From assembly GCA_017520705.1 (NCBI GenBank), contig JAFXFF010000012.1:96839-160838 (forward strand): a stretch of 64,000 bases of DNA, given 5' to 3'. A model generated the notes under the pieces. The model made no database searches. It was not told the DNA's origin and saw nothing but the letters and a program-made list of their open reading frames with translations. A program made the position numbers and the translations under genes. Shown here piece by piece: positions 37,101-43,392 of the stretch. The stretch is from Clostridia bacterium (lineage in GTDB: Bacteria; Bacillota; Clostridia; Oscillospirales; Acutalibacteraceae). The stretch's first letter is position 1, and each line of letters opens with the position of its first letter.

Positions 37101-38740
37101 ACGGTGGAAGCGGTGTCCACGGTGTTCTTGCCAACGACGTTGGCCTTAACATCCACATAGACGGAGTACTGATCCACCAGAGCGCTGATGACGGTGGAGG
37201 TGGCAAACAGCTCATCCAGCAGCTCCACGTCGTCGTGCAGATCGATCTCCTCGCCGCTGTCGTAAGCAGCGATAACAGCCTTATCCAGAGCCTTGTACTC
37301 GTCGACGGTGATGGAATCCTTCACCAGATCCTTGCCGATAAAGTCCCAGCTCTGACGGTTGATGGTACGCACAGCAGACACAACGGAGGGCAGGAAGTCG
37401 ATGACCTGCTTAGCCTCGGCGGCCTTGGCCTCGGCCTCGGCAACCGCGTCATCACCCTCGGAGTACACGGTGCGGATGGCATTCTCAAGAGAAGCCAGCG
37501 CATCAAAGCCGGTAGAGCGCACCTCGGCGGCCTGATCGCGGTACTCCTGAGCCTTGGCGGCGTTACCCATCATCTCGTAGAAATCAGCCATGCTCTCCAG
37601 ATCGGCGGCAGCCTGCTCCACAGTAGCGCCCTTGGCCTCGATCTCGGTGTAGATGGCATCGTTCTCGCGGGTCTTGCCCTGCAGAGAGCTGAAATCCACA
37701 TTCAACTCAGCAGCCTTCTCAACGGCCTTGTTGACAATGATCTGAACGGCCTCCTCGACGGCGGCCTCCACGCTGGCGGTCAGACTGTCTGCGAAAGCGT
37801 TCAGCTCGGCACGGCCCTCTTCGTTGCCGATGGCATTGATGCGAGAATAGAACCACTTGATATGCTCCTTGAAAGCCTCGCCCTGCTCGATAACGAACTG
37901 CACCTTGCTGGCAGCGCGCTGATACTCGGTGCAATACTTAGCCAGAGTCAGGGTGCCGCCGTTGGCATCGTAATCGGCCAACAGGTCGTTCAGAGCGGTC
38001 TTGACAGCGCCATCATTCAGGGCGGGGGTGGTGTAGGAATACACGACCTTGCCGTCGTAGACGATGTCATACTTGGAGCCGGAGGCGATCTGACGCAGAT
38101 CCTCCATCTTCTCGTTCATGGTGGAGGACACCAGAGCCAGAGAACCGTCGATGGCGGCGCTGACCTGGGCATAGCCCTCAACCAGATAGTAGGGAGCGTT
38201 CAGCAGAGCCTGCTGCAGAGCGGCGTCCACTGCTATGTACAGAGAATAGGTCACCTCAACGCGGTAGGAGTTGGCGGGCTTCACGAAGCTGCCCACGTAA
38301 TCCTCGCCCACCTTCTTCATGGTGACGGGAATATCGGTGCCGGGGGTGCCGTCGGCGGCGGTGTACTTAATCACCGCAGCGGAGGGAACCCACACGAAAC
38401 CGTCGGTCTCGTAAGGCTTGGCAGTCACGGTCTGGGCATCGGCATTGATGGACACCAAACCATCGGTAGTGCTGTTGGGCACCTCAACGGTATAGGTATC
38501 ACCAATCAGACCGGTGCAGACGATGATCGCCTCCTCGTACTTGTTGAGCTCATAATTGCCCACCACCAGGGAACCGGTGGTGCCGCTCCAAACGTTATCC
38601 TGGGGCTCGCCGTGCTGATGAGGCGCGGAGCCTTCGGAAACCGCTGCGAAGATCGGCAACACACCAATGTTGGTGGCTACGATCAGCAGCGAGAGCAGAA
38701 GGGCCAAAGCTCTTCTTGTTGCTTGCTTGCAAGTTTTCAT
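31139..38740 (-). CDS. Giant secreted protein with eight CxxC repeats and C-terminal dockerin
   Basis: 2,533 residues from ATG 38740, where a signal peptide begins (RRALALLLSLLIVATNIGVL); AAAGG lies 11 bp upstream. The body (about 40-2040) is long, helical and beta mixed, with alanine-rich stretches, and is not recognised. About 2043-2353 are eight units of about 41 residues of the form DATCTEPGxTxGxxCxxCGE followed by IPAxGH; the last unit has lost its first cysteine. The final 66 residues are a dockerin: two calcium-binding repeats, GDANCDGKLNARDLAQ and ADMNFDGKLNARDTAA, with identical recognition residues. Adjacent to a cohesin-like anchor gene (24 bp). First gene of the long surface-protein run, with its own promoter and a 200-nt structured leader. 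Confidence 0.85.
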   Translation of the reverse strand: MKTCKQATRRALALLLSLLIVATNIGVLPIFAAVSEGSAPHQHGEPQDNVWSGTTGSLVVGNYELNKYEEAIIVCTGLIGDTYTVEVPNSTTDGLVSINADAQTVTAKPYETDGFVWVPSAAVIKYTAADGTPGTDIPVTMKKVGEDYVGSFVKPANSYRVEVTYSLYIAVDAALQQALLNAPYYLVEGYAQVSAAIDGSLALVSSTMNEKMEDLRQIASGSKYDIVYDGKVVYSYTTPALNDGAVKTALNDLLADYDANGGTLTLAKYCTEYQRAASKVQFVIEQGEAFKEHIKWFYSRINAIGNEEGRAELNAFADSLTASVEAAVEEAVQIIVNKAVEKAAELNVDFSSLQGKTRENDAIYTEIEAKGATVEQAAADLESMADFYEMMGNAAKAQEYRDQAAEVRSTGFDALASLENAIRTVYSEGDDAVAEAEAKAAEAKQVIDFLPSVVSAVRTINRQSWDFIGKDLVKDSITVDEYKALDKAVIAAYDSGEEIDLHDDVELLDELFATSTVISALVDQYSVYVDVKANVVGKNTVDTASTVALDVFSTDFPMDKNTAAADILAAIDANGIEAAALNAWDSYYNVGAANYNRVVVITNASGETVELGDLTGDIHYTITYVPKTYTIDRSWDTDVVVPYGYNWRLPRPAELSKSYEYKIDGVSHRENTIVRIVKDIQVTREEGKAIEAKTLSEVIASSLVPGISLSAKEKAVLNSGALLVDTLFFRTPDSNDKLTAVTADGEGYKLTAQSMHAGLLNSEAAWVPVSAYPVLVNGTGAEFALVEEGNGVYTAYFECDELFTSVQVVYQLQIAGLDAALVSNLVNLADTLVKDTALQKAALDKLCNENNFYNNLGRVNSTLLGTVTSTVELTPTAKAALKEMTDLAMNPTTGNTFLYDYLTQYMSENGGLAYYYKGQNAANIQKQIDLVNKNLPIIWNDPPVQEYLAKMGMESEGARVETVLDQLKATNLKPVNALVNTNSAFIDNLLAIVTGEGTTAYHGSVSGTVTMQQVLSAAAPGQSSYSIVIKVQNKNGGVVQTYKSEDFARVGTDISAAELRAMYEALLATIPNAEYYVADIDLPTTDVRLGENGLVYTGALSPISYTVKIDGEEDQILYAFDAYTITLPGTGDNGMKYIYYVGGSRVEVAAGALENFALGTSIEAIDALFGADRELLITRELIDINKANLLTFIEKLNVALTNSGLVDGNNAALAFIPMTDANGNLAVVLRVTSKFSQLSPGSLANEMMTLIEDLSYVGLNGNPLFGLNADGELKLYVQSMINMLLNSGLGLDALAAMIESNGNIKEMQLSGMSPVGAAGNAIVLPNGKVINGLNTLGGKLMEATMQYGFNINNCTSVPMYVTYEDFDAQKDILAKVKKGAEQLLPYVNVNMKDGALNTIVNAPDSAYAYALTALLAVGQINMDNLQSYDLSKVIEYAFGLIDPMFENDNISADTFINTTKKTGFYDAIARFDIESHKELLNFLYNSIDHLYDHIGRTGSSVGNKYSGVLHYDALNVLLNSNVKLGDFSGMVAEKDTGVDLPITFTLKNLGAEYEALVLDVRADGITNKFTMSRKVTDAIAKASDNAVIVLLSDVRGNIVVNNDVLLNLNGYTINGDINAKGRLAIVDSTLDTKKCGSVTGKLSGNISIAAGKYADDVTAYVEDGYYFDDNVVYNGVYTLNKNGDDLDIYLGTDYLSLDKSAAKVMAVDLVAKLLMNYYGCSELVVDGNPLYAIDLMDITDSIRTPSVLLGKFIECIDCDGITAFASQFLADVTDFGALADAIQNGTELVNYSLKNSAFNPYLSYLPEDDSFALNLSSAADKQYTDIRVFISPEVPVGQKNYMINVLREMDNIITFNTLGVAINDVTYAGSLSFEGSVMADVTIDLTANGYYPAVMGAILADNATGARRTQLVNALNSYLNDSETDALQSALDKMTIAEAMSALENTKSKSFASILKGLGITAPGAVKLESIYTVARKVVGTVIDYSGKDGTSHALGGLKVAGTYSTYSYGIVKSADAYAKLTVKLMSQTPVFPEDPIVPPVCEHEYDVVVTPPDCFNEGYTTYTCIHCGDSYVADFVPATNHEGTTVIVPGYDATCTAPGMTEGIYCTACGTVLKEAVEIPMVDHVPVLVPGYAATCTEPGLTDGFVCGVCGEILTAQQIIPAHHTPEAYEILPDCTNPGITGATKCSVCGEMIDAGTVVPALGHDAQPVGGYDATCTEPGRTPDYVCSRCGEVLAVGVEIPATGHQIAVAQGVPADCINSGLTAGAYCPVCNHVFVAQEIIPALGHDWVVAPAEDPSCTISGKTEGIYCSRCGEIQVAQEDIPVVDHVVVIDPAVAPTATSTGKTEGAHCGVCGKVLIAQKELARLPFIHVPTVSLENADVIRGGKVDAEAHYIFLDSAPTGLKAKDFSYVNFVIDNATDSTITIANGKIVRGENDLVCTGDTVTVWAANKDGAEVEVTYTIIIMGDANCDGKLNARDLAQMKSAFVGELSLVGNGALAADMNFDGKLNARDTAACDSKFVNWNDGYNTLIK

Positions 38741-38869
38741 TCGATACACAACCTTTGCTAAAAAATTTGTTTTGATTATGTTGGGGACGGAGAACCCTCT
38801 CCGCGGGATGTGCGCTCTACTGATTGATACCTCCTCTATGTGATCTCTGCCCGATATATGTGGCAGGAA

Positions 38870-38934
38870 AGTTGCACGTGTCGGCCGAAAAGGCCGTATG
38901 TTTTTGACCTGTAAAACGGCGCACACGTGCAACT
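38870..38934 (-). promoter_or_regulatory. Long 5' leader hairpin of the dockerin protein gene
   Basis: Perfect 12-bp inverted repeat AGTTGCACGTGT (38870-38881) / ACACGTGCAACT (38923-38934) enclosing a second hairpin CGGCC-GAAAA-GGCCG (38882-38896). By the promoter at 38954-38982 it begins about 13 nt into the transcript, with about 130 nt of leader remaining before the ATG. It could be a 5' stabiliser or a ligand-sensing leader; I do not recognise a known riboswitch. Confidence 0.55.
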
Positions 38935-38953
38935 CGCCATTTTTACGAAAACC

Positions 38954-38982
38954 AGTATAGCATAATATATATATAATTACAA
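38954..38982 (-). promoter_or_regulatory. Sigma-A-type promoter of the surface-protein run
   Basis: Minus strand TTGTAA (38977-38982), a 17-bp AT-alternating spacer, and TATACT (38954-38959) preceded by TGC. Likely start near 38947, giving a leader of about 205 nt before the dockerin protein gene. Confidence 0.7.
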
Positions 38983-39194
38983 GTCTTTTTTTGCGTTCTA
39001 CTGTACAAATCGGGCCGGAAAATCTTGGAAAATATGGAGAATGTGCCAAAATTACGGCACATTCTCGGCTTTTTTAAATTTTGAACTTTTTGTAAATTTT
39101 TTCGAAATTCCTTACTAAAGGAGAGTTTTTTCTGATTTTTTATGTTAATTGAGCGCATTGTATATTTATATAAATATACATCTAAATGAGTAGA
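38983..39194. other. AT-rich divergent intergenic region, no gene
   Basis: About 210 bp between the minus-strand promoter of the surface run and the plus-strand promoter of the XRE regulator. A/T-rich with T-runs; no coding frame or known RNA seen. Confidence 0.6.
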
Positions 39195-39223
39195 TTGTCA
39201 AGGGGGTATGCGGTCAATAAAAT
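39195..39223 (+). promoter_or_regulatory. Sigma-A-type promoter of the XRE-family gene
   Basis: TTGTCA (39195-39200), 17-bp spacer, TAAAAT (39218-39223); 42 bp upstream of the ATG. Confidence 0.6.
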
Positions 39224-39264
39224 GGAGGCGAGATGAGCGGCAACTTAAGGAGGAACTTTAACCT

Positions 39265-39468
39265 ATGCAGGTACAGTTGTGTTTAGACAGGTTTTTGGAT
39301 AAAAACGGCATCAGCCGCTACGAGCTGGCCAAACGATCCGGCATCTTGTATCCGGTGGTGGATCGTTATTATAAAAACCAAGTACAGCGGTATGACCGCT
39401 ACGTGCTCAGTCGATTCTGCACCGTGCTGGAATGCGACATTACCGACATCATCGAAACGGTGAAATAG
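39265..39468 (+). CDS. Small XRE/Cro-family DNA-binding protein
   Basis: 67 residues, ATG preceded by AAGGAGG. The whole protein is a helix-turn-helix of the HTH_3/HTH_26 kind: ISRYELAKRSGILYPVVDRYYKN, in two steps of scaffold then recognition helix, followed by LSRFCTVLECDITDIIETV, the usual closing helix of short Cro-like regulators. It has no partner domain. Divergently arranged from the long surface-protein run, whose promoter is 210 bp away, so it is a reasonable candidate regulator of that run (inference from position only). It ends 1 bp before a bidirectional terminator. Confidence 0.88.
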   Translation: MQVQLCLDRFLDKNGISRYELAKRSGILYPVVDRYYKNQVQRYDRYVLSRFCTVLECDITDIIETVK

Positions 39469-39507
39469 AAAAGGTCCGATGCGTTGTACAATGCATCGGA
39501 CCTTTTT
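39469..39507. terminator. Bidirectional terminator between the XRE gene and metA
   Basis: Perfect 14-bp inverted repeat AAAAGGTCCGATGC / GCATCGGACCTTTT with a 10-base loop; T-run on both strands. Serves the converging XRE and metA genes. Confidence 0.9.
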
Positions 39508-39515
39508 CATGTCGA

Positions 39516-40433
39516 TCATTTAATTTCCGCGATGTCGTAAGGGGTGGTCTGGTAAACAAAGTAGTTGAGCCAATTACTGTACAACAGATTGGCATGGGCA
39601 CGCCACGTCATCACAGGGGCGCGGGAGGGATCGTCCTCAGGGAAGTAGTTCTTGGGCACGTCGGGATTCAGCCCCGCCGCCATGTCACGGTTATACTCGT
39701 TCTTCAGCGTATCGGCATCGTATTCGGAGTGGCCGGTGATGAAAATCTGACGACCGCCGGGGGTGGCCACGGCGTAAATGCCGGTTTCTTCAGAAGAGGC
39801 TAAAATCTTCAGCTCGGGAACGGCAGCGACATCCTCGGTGCGGACGGTGGTGTAGCGACTCTGAGGAACCATAAACACATCGTCAAAGCCGCGGAACAAA
39901 ATGGAGCGCTTGTAATCCACCGTATGGGGGAAAATGCCCGAGTATTTGTAGCCGATGGGGTATTTCGGTATGCCGTAGTGGTAGTAAAGGCCGGCCTGAG
40001 CGCCCCAGCAGATGTGGAAGGTGCTGGTGACGTGGGTCTTGCTCCACTCCATGATTTCGCACAATTCCTCCCAGTACTCCACCTCTTCAAAAGGCATCTG
40101 CTCTACGGGAGCGCCGGTGATGATGAGACCGTCGTACTGCTTTTCCTTGACTGCGTCAAAGGTCTTGTAGAAAGTGAACAGATGCTCAGCGGAGGTGTTC
40201 TTGGACACATGGGATTTGGTGTGGATGAACTCCATCTCCACCTGCAACGGCGAGTTGCCCAACAGGCGTGCTAACTGGGTCTCGGTCTCGATTTTTTTAG
40301 GCATCAAATTGAGAAGCAAAATCTTCAAGGGACGGATGTCCTGAGTGATGGCACGAGTCTCGGTCATCACGAAAATATTCTCGTCCGTCAGGGTCTGCAC
40401 AGCGGGCAGATCGTTGGGAATTTTGATCGGCAA
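39516..40433 (-). CDS. metA: Homoserine O-acetyltransferase, MetA type
   Basis: Activates homoserine for methionine synthesis. 305 residues from a TTG start at 40433, with AAAGGAGG 8 bp upstream. The numbering matches classical MetA exactly: catalytic Cys142 in [18 protein letters not shown], His235 and Glu237 in [11 protein letters not shown]. Position 111 is Glu ([16 protein letters not shown]), the residue known to give acetyl-CoA rather than succinyl-CoA specificity in Bacillus-type enzymes, so the product is most likely O-acetylhomoserine. This fits the O-acetylhomoserine sulfhydrylase gene metY directly upstream (67 bp gap, same strand). No signal peptide; cytoplasmic. Confidence 0.96.
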   Translation of the reverse strand: MPIKIPNDLPAVQTLTDENIFVMTETRAITQDIRPLKILLLNLMPKKIETETQLARLLGNSPLQVEMEFIHTKSHVSKNTSAEHLFTFYKTFDAVKEKQYDGLIITGAPVEQMPFEEVEYWEELCEIMEWSKTHVTSTFHICWGAQAGLYYHYGIPKYPIGYKYSGIFPHTVDYKRSILFRGFDDVFMVPQSRYTTVRTEDVAAVPELKILASSEETGIYAVATPGGRQIFITGHSEYDADTLKNEYNRDMAAGLNPDVPKNYFPEDDPSRAPVMTWRAHANLLYSNWLNYFVYQTTPYDIAEIK

Positions 40434-40500
40434 AGAGGGTTCCTCCTTTCAGAATACGCCGTAAAAGCGTACATATATTTCCATTGGAATTTAAAAGAAA

Positions 40501-41784
40501 TTACAGATTATCCAGCGCCTGCTTGATGTCGGCGATGAGATCCTCGGCATTCTCAATACCGCAGGAAAAGCGCACCAAATCGGGGGACACACCGGCAGCT
40601 GCCAGCTCGGCATCGCTCATCTGGCGATGGGTGGCGGAGGCGGGGTGCAGGCAGCAGGTGCGAGCGTCAGCTACGTGGGTTTCGATGGCGGCCAGCTTTA
40701 AATTCTTCATGAATTTTTCGGCAGCGGCACGACCGCCCTTGACACCAAAACTGACCACGCCGCAGGAGCCGTTCGGCAGATATTTCTGCGCTAGGTCGTA
40801 GTATTTATCACCGGGCAGACCGGGATAAGTAACCCATACGATCCTGTCATCATTTTGCAAGAATTCGGCCACAGCCTGACCGTTTTCACAGTGGCGCTGC
40901 ATACGCACGTGGAGGCTCTCCAAACCCAAATTCAGCAGGAATGCGTTCTGGGGAGATTGGATGGAACCCAGGTCGCGCATCAGCTGCGCGGTGGCCTTGG
41001 TGATGTAAGCACCCTCCAGGCCGAAGCGCTCGGTGTAGGTGACGCCGTGATAACTATCATCAGGGGTGCACAGACCGGGGAATTTATCGGGATATTTGGT
41101 CCAATCGAACTTGCCCGAATCCACGATGCAACCGCCAACGCCGGCGCCGTGACCATCCATATACTTGGTGGTGGAATGGGTAACGATGTCGGCACCCCAT
41201 TCGAAGGGGCGGCAGTTGACGGGGGTGGCGAAGGTGTTGTCAATGATCAGCGGCACACCGTGGGCGTGGGCGGCATTGGCAAATTTCTCAATATCCAGCA
41301 CGGTCAGCGCGGGGTTGGCGATGGTCTCGCCGAACACCGCCTTGGTGTTGGGACGGAAGGCAGCGTTCAGCTCCTCCTCGGTGCAATCGGGGGACACGAA
41401 GGTGAAATCGATGCCCATACGCTTCATGGTGACGGCGAACAGATTGTAGGTGCCGCCGTAGATGGAGGAGGAGGACACCACGTGGTCACCGCAGGAAGCA
41501 ATATTAAATACGGAATAGAAAGAGGCTGCCTGACCGGAAGAGGTCAGCATGGCAGCGGTGCCACCCTCCATCTCGCAGATCTTCGCCGCCACGGAATCGT
41601 TGGTGGGATTCTGCAGACGGGTGTAGAAATAGCCGGAGGCTTCCAGGTCAAACAGCTTGCCCATATCCTCGCTGGTGGCGTATTTGAAGGTGGTGGACTG
41701 GATGATCGGGATCTGGCGAGGCTCGCCATTACCGGGGGTGTAACCACCCTGCACGCATTTGGTTTCGATTTTGTAGTTGCTCAC
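40501..41784 (-). CDS. metY: O-acetylhomoserine aminocarboxypropyltransferase (sulfhydrylase)
   Basis: PLP enzyme that makes homocysteine from O-acetylhomoserine and sulfide, consuming the MetA product. 427 residues, the usual length. GTG start at 41784 with AAAGG upstream. Family landmarks: RLQNPTNDSVAAKICEMEGG, SSGQAASFYSVFNI, the PLP lysine (about 207) in VTHSTTKYMDGHG, and the C-terminal VRFSCGIENAEDLIADI. First gene of a metY-metA unit. No SAM riboswitch or T-box was seen in its short leader, so its regulation is not evident from the sequence. Confidence 0.96.
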   Translation of the reverse strand: MSNYKIETKCVQGGYTPGNGEPRQIPIIQSTTFKYATSEDMGKLFDLEASGYFYTRLQNPTNDSVAAKICEMEGGTAAMLTSSGQAASFYSVFNIASCGDHVVSSSSIYGGTYNLFAVTMKRMGIDFTFVSPDCTEEELNAAFRPNTKAVFGETIANPALTVLDIEKFANAAHAHGVPLIIDNTFATPVNCRPFEWGADIVTHSTTKYMDGHGAGVGGCIVDSGKFDWTKYPDKFPGLCTPDDSYHGVTYTERFGLEGAYITKATAQLMRDLGSIQSPQNAFLLNLGLESLHVRMQRHCENGQAVAEFLQNDDRIVWVTYPGLPGDKYYDLAQKYLPNGSCGVVSFGVKGGRAAAEKFMKNLKLAAIETHVADARTCCLHPASATHRQMSDAELAAAGVSPDLVRFSCGIENAEDLIADIKQALDNL

Positions 41785-41822
41785 ATGTATGCATCCTTTC
41801 GGAGAAAATTCGTGTATCCGTT

Positions 41823-41852
41823 ATTATAATACCAAAAGGGAAACAATGTCAA
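41823..41852 (-). promoter_or_regulatory. Sigma-A-type promoter of metY-metA
   Basis: Minus strand TTGACA (41847-41852), 18-bp spacer, TATAAT (41823-41828): consensus hexamers, 39 bp before the GTG, so the leader is too short for a SAM riboswitch. Confidence 0.8.
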
Positions 41853-41899
41853 GAGGGTGGGTGAAATTGGAAAAAGGAGCGGGTTTATCGCACGTTGGT

Positions 41900-42000
41900 G
41901 GAAGGCATAAGGGTCGATGCTCACATCGACCGCTCTGCGCTTCGCGACCACCTCATCCACCGCCGTTCGGCGGTCCCCCTTCCCCTCAAGGGGAAGGCTG
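41900..42000. repeat. Hairpin train (interspersed palindromic repeat)
   Basis: GGTCGATG/CATCGACC (41912-41931), ACCGCC/GGCGGT (41959-41974) and CCTTCCCC/GGGGAAGG (41978-41997) in a row, between the divergent metY and dgt promoters. No coding frame. Same style as the train at 27217-27469. Confidence 0.65.
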
Positions 42001-42022
42001 TCGGGATTTCGCAAAAGTATGA

Positions 42023-42036
42023 TGTAAGCGCTTACA
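42023..42036. promoter_or_regulatory. cre-like operator (CcpA/LacI family) upstream of dgt
   Basis: Perfect 14-bp palindrome TGTAAGCGCTTACA, matching the catabolite-responsive element pattern. Its centre is about 60 bp upstream of the predicted dgt transcription start. Confidence 0.55.
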
Positions 42037-42054
42037 ATCGCTATTTTCTGCCAC

Positions 42055-42083
42055 TTGCATTTTGCGCGGCTATGTGGTATAAT
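42055..42083 (+). promoter_or_regulatory. Promoter of the dGTPase-like gene
   Basis: TTGCAT (42055-42060), 17-bp spacer, TGGTATAAT (extended -10, hexamer 42078-42083). Only 22 bp to the ATG, with AAGGAGG in between. Confidence 0.75.
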
Positions 42084-42105
42084 AGTGAAAAAGGAGGGAT
42101 ATTTT

Positions 42106-43350
42106 ATGGCAAAAGAACAACTCTCCCCTGCCCTGTCCGAACGGATGGAACGGGAAAAATCCACCCATTCCTATACCGATTTTTCCTTTCACGATGACGC
42201 GGCCATCCGCCGCTACGCCACCGCCAAGCCCGACACCGTGTGGCGTCCCGCCTTCGCCAAGGATATCGATAAAATTCTCTACTCCCCCTACTACAACCGC
42301 TACACCGACAAGACCCAGGTGTTTGCCCTGACCAAAAACGACGACATCACCCGCCGCGGTCTCCACGTGCAGCTGGTATCCCGCATCGCCCGTACCATCG
42401 GCCGTGCGCTGAATCTGAATCTTGATCTCATCGAGGCCATCGCCCTGGGTCACGACATCGGCCACACCCCCTTCGCCCACTGCGGCGAGGTGTACCTCAA
42501 CGACCTGTACCACAAACACACCGGCCGCTATTTCACCCACAACATCCACTCCGCCCGCGTGCTGACCGAGATCTTCCCCATGAACCTGACCCTGCAAACC
42601 CTATCGGGTATCGCAGGACACAACGGCGAGATCGAAATGGCGGAGTATCACCCCGTGCCGATGAACACCTTCGAAGAATTTGAGGCCGAACTGGAGAAAT
42701 GCTACACCATCCCCGGCTATTCCAACAAGATCCAGCCCTCTACGCTGGAGGGTAACGTGGTGCGTATCTCGGATATCATCGCGTATCTCGGCAAGGATCG
42801 GCAGGACGCCGCCCGCATGCAGATGGTGGCGGATGACGAATACACCGCCGACGGCATCGGCACCATCAACTCCGAGATCGTCAACAATCTGGTGGTCAAC
42901 ATCATCGAAAACAGCTACGGAAAGCCGTACATTATGATGGATGAAGAGCACTTCAAGGCGGTACAGCGTTATAAGCGGGAAAACTACTCCATGATCTACG
43001 CCAACGAGCCCGGGCGGGTCATCCTCGACCGCGTGGTGAAGTATATGATGGAGGAGATCTACGAACAGCTGCTGGACGATCTCATCAACGACCGCCGCGA
43101 CAGCCCCATCTTCCTGCACCACATCGATTACGTCAATGCCACCCACTATCGCCGCGACCTGCCCTACGAGCAGACCGAGCCCAACCAGATCGTGGTGGAC
43201 TATATCGCCAGCATGACCGACGATTACCTCATCGAACTGCACCGCTATCTCTTCCCCGAAAGCAACTATTACGTGGAATATATGGGCTATTTCAACGATA
43301 TTCACGAAAAACGCACCCGTCTGCAGGGGCAGATCGGTATGGAGGATTAA
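42106..43350 (+). CDS. dgt: dGTPase-family HD phosphohydrolase
   Basis: 414 residues from the ATG at 42106, 8 bp after AAGGAGG. HD-superfamily dNTP triphosphohydrolase: metal and active-site residues are in GHDIGHTPFAHCGE (His116, Asp117, His120, His125), followed by HNIHSARVLTEIF and the family-typical region LEGNVVRISDIIAYLGKDRQDA with the conserved aspartate. Enzymes of this class hydrolyse dGTP or other dNTPs to the nucleoside and triphosphate, tuning nucleotide pools; substrate preference cannot be told from sequence. Monocistronic, with a strong short-leader promoter and a terminator. A CcpA/LacI-type palindrome upstream suggests carbon-source control. Confidence 0.92.
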   Translation: MAKEQLSPALSERMEREKSTHSYTDFSFHDDAAIRRYATAKPDTVWRPAFAKDIDKILYSPYYNRYTDKTQVFALTKNDDITRRGLHVQLVSRIARTIGRALNLNLDLIEAIALGHDIGHTPFAHCGEVYLNDLYHKHTGRYFTHNIHSARVLTEIFPMNLTLQTLSGIAGHNGEIEMAEYHPVPMNTFEEFEAELEKCYTIPGYSNKIQPSTLEGNVVRISDIIAYLGKDRQDAARMQMVADDEYTADGIGTINSEIVNNLVVNIIENSYGKPYIMMDEEHFKAVQRYKRENYSMIYANEPGRVILDRVVKYMMEEIYEQLLDDLINDRRDSPIFLHHIDYVNATHYRRDLPYEQTEPNQIVVDYIASMTDDYLIELHRYLFPESNYYVEYMGYFNDIHEKRTRLQGQIGMED

Positions 43351-43357
43351 TCAACGT

Positions 43358-43389
43358 AAAAAAGGACACCCGAGAGGATGTCCTTTTTT
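43358..43389. terminator. Bidirectional terminator between dgt and the TSUP gene
   Basis: AAAAAAGGACACC-CGAGA-GGATGTCCTTTTTT with one bulged base; A-run and T-run on both sides. The GGACATCC/GGATGTCC hairpin recurs at 47291-47308 and 63550-63569. Confidence 0.85.
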
Positions 43390-43392
43390 CGT

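Noticed and set aside
31130..38761. Uninterrupted open frame of about 2,540 codons on the plus strand opposite the dockerin protein gene
   Set aside because: Composition is that of an antisense shadow (very rich in Gly, His, Val, Gln), with no ribosome site. It is open because the real gene almost never uses TTA, CTA or TCA codons in that register.
41785..41852. SAM riboswitch or T-box before metY
   Set aside because: The leader from the consensus promoter to the GTG is under 40 nt, and no conserved core is present.
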